From the NCBI GenBank assembly GCA_031835245.1, contig JAVKOQ010000366.1:1-50328 (forward strand): a stretch of 50,328 nucleotides of DNA. The letters run 5' to 3'. How positions within the stretch are numbered: position 1 is the first letter of the stretch; the number at the start of each line of letters is the position of its first letter. This DNA comes from Balamuthia mandrillaris. Taxonomy: Eukaryota; Discosea; Longamoebia; Balamuthiidae. The position numbers and the translations under genes were made by a program. This document shows positions 32,305-40,538 of the stretch, in pieces. Under the pieces are notes generated by a model. The model worked only from the letters and a program-made list of their open reading frames with translations. It was not told where the DNA came from and searched no databases.

Positions 32305-33872
32305 ATGTCAAGCAAGAACTTCCACACCGCTAAATCCATTCTCTCCATTCGCTCTGCTTCATCCTCTTCTTCTTTGGCTGCCTCTTCTCTTCTTCTCTCT
32401 CATCGCCGCCCCTTCTCCTCTGGCTGCTGCCCCTCCAGCCGGGCCGCCCTTCTTCTGGACCGCAGCAAGCAAAGGACGATGAAGGCGGCGGTCTTCAAGG
32501 GGGCCGACCGCATCCTCCTCGAGGAGAAGCCCATCCCCAGGCCCGGCCCCGGCGAGGCCCTCATCAAGATCACCACCACGACCATCTGCGGGACGGACGT
32601 GCACATCCTCAAGGGCGAGTACCCCGTGGAGAGAGGGCTGACCATCGGCCACGAGCCCGTGGGGGTGATCGCCGAGCTCGGCCCTGGCCTCCAGGAGAGG
32701 CAGGCCTGCGGAGGATACCAGGTGGGGCAGAGGGTGGTTGTGGGCGCCATCACGCCCTGCGGGCAGTGCTTCAGCTGCTTGTCCCACCATTCCTCGCAAT
32801 GCGGAGGCAAGGTTTGCTTCCGTTTCGTTCGTTTCGTTCGTTCCGTTCGTTCGGTGTTGTCGTTTCCGAGCCATGTCTCCGTTTCGTTCTAAACCCTCGC
32901 CACCACCACCACCGCAAATGAAACACAGGCCATGGGAGGATGGCGCTTTGGCAACACGATCGATGGCGCGCAGGCAGAGTACCTGCTGGTGCCGGATGCC
33001 ATGGCCAACCTGGCGCCCATCCCCGCCGGCCTGTCCGATGAGCAGGTGTTGATGTGCCCTGACATCATGAGCACCGGATTCAGCGGGGCTGAGAGCGGAA
33101 ACGTGAACATCGGTAGGCAAAAGTTTGTTGTCTTTGTTGAGAGAATGAAGGAGAAACGGCAGAGGAGAAAGATAGAACGAAGAAAGAAAAAGAAACGACA
33201 AACAAACAAAACTGATACGATACTCATCTACATCAATGTGCTCAGGGGATAAAGTGGCCGTCTTTGCACAAGGACCCATCGGCCTCTGCGCCACTCTAGG
33301 AGCTAAGCTTCGAGGCGCTTCGATGATCATCGCTGTTGACAGCAATCCCGTCCGTCTGGAGATGTCCCGCCGACTCGGCGCCACCCACACCATCAACTTT
33401 CGACAGGAGGGAGACGTGGTGAGGAAAATCCGAGAGGAGCTAACGGAGGGGCGAGGCGTGGATGTCAGCATCGAGGCGTTGGGCCTGCAGGACACGTTGG
33501 AGAGCTGTCTGAAGGTATTGAAGCCGGGAGGCACCTTGTCCTCGTTGGGAGTCTATTCAGGAAAGTCGGTGCAGCTCCCGTTGGATGCCTTCGCCGCCGG
33601 TTTGGGTGACCACAAGGTTTGTGTTCTAACTTTGTTGGTGTTGCTTTCTTTCTTGTCTCTCTTACGTCTCTCTGTTATATAAACAGTTGGTGACAACGCT
33701 ATGTCCCGGAGGCAAAGAACGAATGCGTCGCTTGATGGATGTGTTGGCCTCCGGCTCTGCTGACTTGCGCCCGTTGGTAACGCATCACTTCAAGCTGGAT
33801 GATATTGAGAAGGCGTATGACCTCTTTGCCCATCAGAGGGATGGTGTCTTGAAGGTTGCCATCAAGCCTTAA
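32305..33872 (+). CDS. Zinc-dependent alcohol dehydrogenase, NADP secondary-alcohol type, with likely mitochondrial presequence
   Basis: Four exons (32305-32811, 32929-33112, 33246-33616, 33687-33872) give 415 residues. The first 58 residues are Ser/Arg/Leu-rich with no acidic residues in the first 45, typical of a mitochondrial or hydrogenosomal targeting peptide. The enzyme core then starts at MKAAVFKGADRILLEE. Catalytic zinc ligands are visible in CGTD, GHEPVG and the Asp of MCPDIMSTGF, the pattern of the Clostridium/Thermoanaerobacter/Entamoeba secondary-alcohol dehydrogenases. The segment GGWRFGN...DGAQAEYLLVPDA also matches that group. The NAD(P) fold is shown by VFAQGPIGLCATLGAK and AVDSNPVRL. 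A Cys-rich loop (PCGQCFSCLSHHSSQC) gives a structural zinc site absent in many of that group. Exon 1 is strongly GC-ending. Confidence 0.92.
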
Positions 33873-34018
33873 CAACACAGGAGTAAAGAGAGAGTTTTGA
33901 GGGCACAGCAGTTAGAAAAAAACTAACAGAACAAAATGTACATTCTTTATCAAGCTTTATGCACAATAAACAAACAAGAGAGCAAGAAAGAGAAAAAGCA
34001 AGAAACAAAGAAAAGAGG

Positions 34019-34609
34019 TTAGAATGCTTTGGCAGTGTTCCACATGACTTCAATTTGGGTTCGGTTGGTATAGTCTATAAGATCAGCGTTCCAAATGCCA
34101 ACACCACGGAGAAACTTGGCCTTGGCGAGCTTCACCTTCAGCGTCAGAGAAGCTGGATCGTCGTACCATATTTGATGCATCTGTCCTTGCGTCTGTGTAA
34201 AAAAGACACTTGTTAAGAAAAGATAGTAGAAACAAAAGACTGCAAAGAAAACATAAAAGGCAACAACAAGAAAAAAGAAAATGAAAAAGGCAAACCGCGT
34301 TGAAATAGTTTGTGTACGGAGAGAGTGAACGCTCATCCCATTGTCGTCCATTCAACGACCCACCAGAAGCATATAACTTCTCTATCCAGTCAAAGAATCT
34401 TCCTTTTGCGTTTGCATCGCTGCAATAAGCCCCTCGAAACGGAACCGGTTCGTTTGGACAGACAGTCATGTTGGTGGGATGAACGCAGCGATAGTCACGA
34501 CCGTACCAAGGTAATGCTAAGACCAGCTTGCTTTTATCGACTCCCAATTGAACGAAACGATCGATTCCCTTTTGTTAATTGATAAAGACAAACATATAGT
34601 AAGGAACAA

Positions 34610-34651
<42 letters not shown>

Positions 34652-35926
34652 ACATGTTCTACACTATAGTAACCGGAATTGGGACCAGCAATGCATGGTT
34701 GAGGCTCAAAGATTTGAGACTGCAAGTCATAGGCCATCACCACCAGAAAGTCAAGTGCTTGGCTTAGGCCTAAATAGTCGTAGCATCGGTTATCAACGCA
34801 ATCGGGAGACCACGCCACCTTTTGAATTGCGAAAGAATCGGAACAGTAGCCCGAGGATAAGAAAAACGTGGAAAGACAGACAACGAGAACAGAGAGGAGA
34901 AAGAGAATGAGAATGAGAGTAAAAGAGAGAGGAGAATAGGGAAACAGATAAGAAAGAAAAGAGAAGAGAATACATCGAAAGAAACTTGAGAGCCAGGAAT
35001 GCGGCTATGGAACGCTGCCACGGTTTCTTGCACGAGAACGACCTGCATTTTGCGCTCTTCCACAGCGGATGCAGGGATCTGAGCTTCCATGTCAAAGTTG
35101 ATGCCATCGGCATTCTTGCTGGCCACCCTCTCTATTTGTTTCTCTATCCACTCGTGCCTTTTGGTGCCAAAATAAAAAAAACAAGATATAACCAACAAAG
35201 CAAAGAAAAAATTTTAAAAAAAATAAAACCAAAAAAACAAAATAAAACACAATGTTAAACAAACAAAACAGATAAACAACCAACCTAAAAAAAATACAAA
35301 GAAAAGTTAAAAAATAAAAAACAAGAACAAAAACAAAATAAAAATAAACAAAAACAAATAAACACACAAATAAAAAACAAAACAAATAAACTACAAAAAA
35401 AAACTACAAAAGAAATTTTAAAAAAATAAAAATAAAAAAATAAAAATACAAAAAAATAAAATAAAAATAAACTACAAAAAAAATGAAGCAAAAAAATGAA
35501 GAAATAAAAAACCTTTGTTGAGCATTGGAGAGGTTGGCCACAGGAAAGCTGGTAGAGAGAACCACCCTTGCGCCCACGGAATGGGCATGGCACAACAGCT
35601 CTGGATGCCATGCTCCCGAAAACATTGCAATGGTCGTTATTTGACTCCAGTCATACCTGTTTTTTAAAAAAAGAAGTTAAACAAAAGTGGAAGGGAGAGA
35701 TCAGGATGACCTCCAATTAAAAAAAAAAGATTAACTGTTTCCAATTGTCTTCTTTGGAGGTGGAAAAGACAAATATTTCTTTTCTGGGTGGCGCGGTGAT
35801 CGGTTTGCAGAGGGAGGGGTCAGAGCAAGGACACTCCTCTGCGGCGAGTGCACATGTGCCACAGCAAAGGGAGAACAGCAGGACAAGAAGAAGCAGAACG
35901 CACTGCTGCTGTTTGCCCTCTTCCAT
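34019..35926 (-). CDS. CTBS: Di-N-acetylchitobiase, glycoside hydrolase family 18
   Basis: The start at 35926 gives a signal peptide (VLLLLVLLFSLCCGTCALA) followed by CPCSDPSLCKPI, the Cys-rich N-terminus of lysosomal chitobiase. Further matches along the gene: EIFVFSTSKEDNWKQYDWSQITTIAMF, HAHSVGARVVLST, the catalytic GH18 motif DGINFDMEA (Asp-x-x-Asp-x-Glu with the proton-donor Glu), GSQVSFDVAWSPDCVDNRCYDY, FLVVMAYDLQSQI, LVLALPWYGRDYRC, VPFRGAYCSD, QMHQIWYDDPASL and the closing RGVGIWNADLIDYT. It removes reducing-end GlcNAc from N-glycan core chitobiose in lysosomes. All key residues are present. There are about six exons. An intron holds a GA repeat and another a long A-rich stretch (35165-35510). 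It is head-to-head with the saposin-like gene. Confidence 0.93.
34615..34649. repeat. (GA)n microsatellite in intron
   Basis: GA on plus, CT on the coding strand of the chitobiase gene, adjacent to the exon ending in NSGYYSVEH. Confidence 0.85.
35165..35510. repeat. A-rich intron (AAACAAA/AAATAAA units)
   Basis: About 350 bp of A-rich sequence with C and T interruptions, on the coding strand T-rich. It is the largest intron of the chitobiase gene and contains nothing else I can recognise. Confidence 0.8.
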
Positions 35927-36094
35927 CTCTCTGTGGGCTTTTTGGCACCTCGCGTTACGCTTGGCTGTGCACTCGACGATAAACAAAGTGAGAATTTATT
36001 CTGTCATAACTCCACATAAAACTGGACATTATTTGGCGGCGAGGTTCTACTGATGTAATCATCAGATAATGTTGATGTCACCTGCAATATATCG

Positions 36095-36124
36095 GGACGA
36101 CGTGGATAACTCATCATGACGACG
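36095..36124. promoter_or_regulatory. GACGACG elements in a divergent promoter
   Basis: GACGACGTGG near 36096 and TCATGACGACGTG at 36114-36126, in the 257-bp spacer between chitobiase and the saposin-like gene. The second is the reverse complement of the element tripled upstream of PSAT-Maf. This is the only head-to-head spacer in the window where I found no GTCGAC. Confidence 0.35.
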
Positions 36125-36183
36125 TGAATTTTTTCTCACTCGAAAGAAAGAAAGAAAAGAAGGCAGAAAAAGAAGTCAACAGA

Positions 36184-36346
36184 ATGAAGGCCACCCGTTT
36201 TCTTGCCACCCTTTGTTTGTTGGTCGTTGTTTGTTGTTTCTGCGCCGCCAACGCAGTCAGAACCCCACAAACATTCAGTTGTCACACCTGCGAAGTCTTT
36301 GCCGCACAGTATGTGTCATCCTTTTAAGAGGAGAGATGAGATCTCT

Positions 36347-36378
<32 letters not shown>

Positions 36379-36701
36379 TGTCTCTCTCTCTCTGTCTCTC
36401 TCTCTGTCTCTCTCTCTCTCTGCTCTCAAAACATCGTTTTGACTTACGCTTCTTCAAAAAAAGACTTGTGGAAACAAAACAAGAGAAAAACTGTATGCCC
36501 CTCTGTAATTCCTCTTTTCCTGACATGAAAGAGGACTGCGGGCAGATTTGCAAGGCCCTTCACCGCGCCTTTGCCTTCCTCCAGGACGAGGCGGAGCAAC
36601 AGGAAGCCCACCTCAAGGTCCACGGTGGCTCCCCTTGCATCATGGCCGGGTTCTGCCACCCGGGCACCTATGCCGAGAGGCTCATCAAAACCCTCTTCTG
36701 A
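36184..36701 (+). CDS. Secreted saposin-like (SapB) small protein
   Basis: Two exons, 36184-36308 and 36464-36701, give 120 residues. A clear signal peptide (FLATLCLLVVVCCFCAANA) is followed by a Cys pattern: FSCHTCEVF, KNCMPLC, EDCGQICKAL, SPCIMAGFC. This alternation of CxxC and spaced Cys with amphipathic helices resembles saposin B-type domains, a fold used by lysosomal lipid-binding saposins and by amoebapores. It has more Cys than the standard six, so the assignment is tentative. It is probably secreted or delivered to lysosomes. Divergent pairing with a lysosomal glycosidase fits a digestive role. The intron carries a CT repeat. Confidence 0.65.
36346..36422 (+). repeat. (CT)n/(CTCTGT)n microsatellite in intron
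   Basis: CT repeat with regularly spaced GT interruptions in the only intron of the saposin-like gene, pyrimidine-rich on the coding strand. Confidence 0.85.
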
Positions 36702-37140
36702 TCGTTCTTTTCCGCAGGCCCTGCTGCGCCTCCCTTTCTTTTTTCATCGTTCATAGGAAACAATGATGTATACGGTTTCTTTCTTTTCCCGATCTTTGTT
36801 TTGTGTTTACTAGTTGTTTGTTCATGCTGTGTCTGTGGGACTGTGAGAGTGTTATCTTCTTTCTTTGGCCTTCTGTCTCGTTCTTCCATTCTCCTCATCA
36901 CGCTCCTCTTTCTCCTTGTCCTATCTTATCTTATCTTTCATGTTCACCATCGGTTCTTCATCGCCTGGTGGTGGTTGATGTTGTTGTTCAAACAATGCAG
37001 ATAACAACCCCATCCATGGTTGCTGCTTGAAGGGGATGCGGCAGAGCGAGCTCCGCCCAACAAGGCCACTGCCTCTACACCCAAGTGCTTCAAAGGAACA
37101 CCTTGTTCTGATGGGTGAACATGGTTGTGTGTGTCTGCCT
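36702..37140. other. Intergenic spacer, no gene seen
   Basis: Follows the saposin-like stop codon. T-rich at first, then mixed composition. Short open frames only; I see nothing convincing in it. Confidence 0.5.
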
Positions 37141-37144
37141 TTAT

Positions 37145-37877
37145 TTACATATGTGGGGTATCACCCTCGTTGGGGTGGTGAGGACGTCTTGGCCCTTCCT
37201 GCAGAAGAGGCCTCATGTGCTGTGGAGCAGCTGCTGATCCGGTTCTTTTTTGCTGGAGCTTTCTCCTGTAGATGGCCTCCTGGAAGACCAACCCGCGACC
37301 CACGGCTAAACCTCGATCGGTGGTGGCGTAGGAAGGGGGGTGCTGGGCTTGAATGCTTTTGGCCATCTTCTGTACGTGCGCGCAGTAGTCACGGCCAAGG
37401 GCGAACTGTTGGAAGGCGGTGCTACGTTTTCGCTTCCTTCCGGCTTCACCGTCCTCGGTATCGACGTCGTCTCCTTTTGCATCTTCGTTGGGGGTTGAGG
37501 AGGGGTGGACGTCGTGTTGAGTAGCAGAAGGGGGAGGTGCACGCGAGCACGGAGGCGGAGCCGGAACCACCTCCTCCTCTTGGCCGGACGGGTCGGGGCA
37601 AGGACTCGAGTCCCAATCGCTTGACGGATTGAGGGAGCTGTCTCCTCCCCCATAAGGTTGTTGTGGCGACGGACAGCAAGACGGACCCACACGCCATCCA
37701 TCGCACCAACCGGAAAAGCAGCTGCAATTCGGATCGGAACAGAACCCGTCCGTTAGGCCACCGCTTTGCGGGCATTCCTCGCTGCCCTCGAGCTGCCAAT
37801 CCTCCCAGGGAGGGCTGCTGCAACAAAATGCCTGTGCAATTTTTTTTGTTCCATCAGACCACCGAAAGCGAGAGAGA

Positions 37878-37909
<32 letters not shown>

Positions 37910-38180
37910 CAGACAGAGAGACAGAGAGACAGAGAGACAGAGAGACAGAGAGACAGAGAGAGACAGAGAGAGGCAGAGAGAGTCCACCTCGCCAGGAAGG
38001 AGGTCAGGGTCCCACATTCCACAGACTGATCGCTTGGGTTATTGAGGAGGGAGGAACAGGGCCAGATTTGCGAGCCTGGAATGTGTGAACAGGCAACGGA
38101 AAACAAATTAATGATTCCTGGCCAACGTACCAAGATTTTTCATCAGGGTGGAACGAACCCGCCAGCTGTAAAAAAAAAAA
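37145..38180 (-). CDS. Putative low-complexity protein, gene model uncertain
   Basis: A minus-strand frame is open from about 37865 to 37145 and reads a Trp/Cys-containing segment (FRWSDGTKKIAQAFCCSSP, then CSDPNCSCFSGWCDGW), a Pro/Ser-rich stretch, a basic KRKR cluster and a C-terminal RDYCAHVQKMAKSIQAQ helix, ending at a stop at 37145. A likely upstream exon at about 38165-38080 reads GSFHPDEKSWYVGQESLICF. Between them lies a CT-rich repeat (coding strand), as in other introns here, which supports the minus orientation. I do not recognise a family. The KRKR cluster suggests a nuclear protein. The first exon and start are not resolved. Confidence 0.35.
37868..37985. repeat. (GA)n/(GACA)n microsatellite
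   Basis: GA with regular GACA and GGCAGA interruptions, about 115 bp. Probably the intron of the putative minus-strand gene, by the coding-strand CT rule. Confidence 0.9.
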
Positions 38181-38189
38181 AAGTTGTTG

Positions 38190-38760
38190 CACAAGGGACC
38201 TCCGCTGCGCCGGGTTGACAAGTACATTTGATCATCCATCACATCTCAATTCCATCTACCAATTTTCTGTTTTTGGAAGGCGGGGTTTTCCTGTTGCGGA
38301 CGAACCGGGACTTGATATCGGCAGAGAGCACCCCGCTACGGCACGCCGGAACGCCAGAACCCAAACAAACCTCGTGAGGAAGGGGGGGGGTTCGCACTGC
38401 TGACGTTTCCTCCATTTCGTGTGAGCGGTTTTAGGTGGCAGTGTTGCAGGTTCTTCCCGAAAAAGGTTGGGCTGCGGCGCGCCGTCGCCAAGATCGGTAC
38501 AACTGAGGAATCCCGTACAACCCATCCGGGATGTCAGGCTACAAGATGTAGGGGGAAATTCACCTTATATGTAACCCTTTCCATTCACCTTATATGTAAC
38601 CTGAGCTGCCGTTATATTTCCTTTCATGGGCCGTTACCAAAAGTTGTTAACGGAGATGGGACCATCACACCCATCTGTGATTCATTGGCTAAGGTTGTGC
38701 TGCTTTTTTTTTTTAAATTATTCTTTTACAGTGCTTCGTGGCGCCACCTTTATTTTTTTT
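38190..38760. other. Spacer with a 19-bp direct repeat
   Basis: No gene recognised. ATTCACCTTATATGTAACC occurs at 38558-38576 and again at 38583-38601, 25 bp apart. T- and A-runs follow near 38705-38766. Confidence 0.45.
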
Positions 38761-38783
38761 TTTTTTCCACCGCGTCTATTCAT

Positions 38784-39952
38784 CTAAAGTGGTGCTCTGC
38801 CACATCGGGTGCAACCTCGTGGGAGCGCCTGGCAGGTTGTTCCGTGTCCAGCAAACACCAGCCCGCTTCCGATGGGATGGAGGGAGAACACAGCAAGCCC
38901 CTCCTCCTCCTCCTCCGGCACCATCTTCTCCTCGTCTTCTCTGCCGTCCCCCTCCTGCTTTGCCAATGATGAGGCAGGGGTGGAAGGTTGAGCGCCCAGC
39001 CTTCTTCTTCGTTGTGGCGGCTCCTCTGCCTTCAGGGCGTCCCTGTGCGTTCTCTTGGTCGAAGCTGCCGGATGGATTCTGTCATTGATCAGCTCACACC
39101 CCCCTAGCAATTCAATTTGAAGTTGTAGCTCTTGGTGTGGTTGGTTCACTGCACTGGGAGGACCGTTGTCGTCTTCGATGCAGTGCTCCAAGAAGGGGGG
39201 AAAGCTCATGAAATCCTGGCTCGCCCCATGCATAGGGCGGTGGTGGTAATCCCCAAACGAAGACGATGACATTGCCGGACCGAAGAAGGTATCTGTGCTC
39301 TGGCGCTCTCCAGCGCTGTGAGCTTCTTGCAGTACTTGTTGCTGAGTTGATGCACCCTGGGTGGAGTAGTTGTACTTGCTGGGGTTTTGGGTGTACCCGC
39401 TGTTGTCCTCTACAGCAACGTGGCTCTGCTGTTGTTGATGATGACCGTAGTTGATAGGGGCTTGTGGAGGCACTACGCTGACTCCTCCACAAGCTGAAGG
39501 AAAGGGTGCCCCAGTAACCTGACCGGCTGGAACCGCGGGAATTGGGAATGGAGCAGCAGCACAGGGATGGCAGTTCCTTCTCCGTGTCGGCGGCGTGGCC
39601 ATTGCGTTGAACGGGTAGTCCACGTCGGGCTTGTAGTCATTGTCGTAGAGAAAAAAAGGACCTTTGAGGGGACAAGGCTCGATGCCAAAGGAGGCTTCGG
39701 GATATTCATAGCTAAAAGACTTGGGTGAAAACCAAGAAGGGAACAAAGGAAGGTTAGTCGAAACGATGGGTGTTAAAAATTTAAAAAAAAAAAACAAAAG
39801 GGGTACCGTTTGCATCTCCAACCAGTGGTGAAGAGGCGGGCGTTGAAGCGGATGGTGGAATGGCTGCTCATCCAGCGGGAGCGTATGGGAATGCATCTGG
39901 AGGAGAGGTCAACCAACTGGTGAACGAATGGAGGGGGGCGTGAGGGTATTTC
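38784..39952 (-). CDS. Putative uncharacterised protein, 5' end unresolved
   Basis: Two exons are supported. One starts at an acceptor near 39952 (CTCACAG|GAAATACC) and reads EIPSRPPPFVHQLVDLSSRC, then STIRFNARLFTTGWRCK, to a GTACC donor. The next joins in phase to give RYEYPEASFGIEPCPLKGPF and FFLYDNDYKPDVDYPF. A long Gln/Ser/Pro-rich region follows (QQQQS, PSKYNYSTQGASTQQQV), then a basic RRRRLG cluster and an acidic EEEEEG tail, ending at 38784. The composition is that of a transcription-factor-like nuclear protein, and the folded part is only the first 90 residues or so. No family is recognised. Upstream exons may lie at 40.0-40.3 kb, but the frames there are broken by stops. Confidence 0.45.
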
Positions 39953-40296
39953 CTGTGAGTGTTGAATTTGGAAAAAAAAACACAAAGCGAAAATGAATAA
40001 TGTGCAGGAAATGGAAGAACCGATGAAGGAGATGCACGTAGGATCGTCGTCAAGCTTGGTGGCAGCAACGATCTGGCGAAGGGGTGATCGCGTTGTTAAA
40101 GGTGTTGTACTGGAGATATCATCCAGCTCCCCGGATGCGCCCCGCTATTTTTGGACAGTGGAGGAGGAATGCGTTCTCCGCTTTGGGCTGGCGATCCCAG
40201 AAGAAGCTTTCTGTACAAGGACAGACGCGACCCGGTACAACGCGTTTCCGACGGATGATCTCTCCGCCAGCGATGGGGTTGCACTTCTTTGTGGTC

Positions 40297-40407
40297 AGCT
40301 TGAACCCGTCTTACGATTTTTTGTTACCTTGCTGGTGCTGCTGCCCGGCTTCGAACCGGCGGTCATCTTTTTTTATAAGGATAACTGCAGTCATTGGGAA
40401 TCGAACC
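40297..40407 (-). other. Three tRNA T-arm (B-box-like) motifs spaced 50 bp
   Basis: On the minus strand, GGGTTCAAGCT (40307-40297), GGTTCGAAGCC (40357-40347) and GGTTCGATTCC (40407-40397) occur exactly 50 bp apart. The last matches the Pol III B-box consensus GGTTCGANNCC, with 3-bp GGG/CCC stem ends. I could not fold a full tRNA around any of them: the acceptor and D-arm partners are missing. They may be tRNA remnants, a SINE head or Pol III promoter pieces. Confidence 0.35.
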
Positions 40408-40432
40408 CGTGCAATCCATGCTGCTATTTTTT

Positions 40433-40438
40433 GTCGAC
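40433..40438. promoter_or_regulatory. GTCGAC element upstream of the PH/CRAL-TRIO gene
   Basis: TTTGTCGAC, 101 bp before the ATG at 40539, a position similar to the copies upstream of the EF-hand gene. Confidence 0.35.
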
Positions 40439-40538
40439 GCCGTTATGCAAACAACAAGAACAGACCGACAATAATTATCATTACGGAGAGGAAAACCGGG
40501 CCACACTCTCTCTTTGCTGGGCTCTCTCAAACAGTTCC

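Noticed and set aside
40297-40446. Complete tRNA gene
   Set aside because: T-arm motifs are clear but no matching acceptor stem, D-arm or anticodon arm could be placed at the right distance.
39993-40538. Upstream extension of the PH/CRAL-TRIO frame to an ATG at 39993
   Set aside because: The extra frame crosses tRNA-like motifs and a GTCGAC promoter element, and the ATG at 40539 begins a good membrane anchor. Open by chance is more likely.
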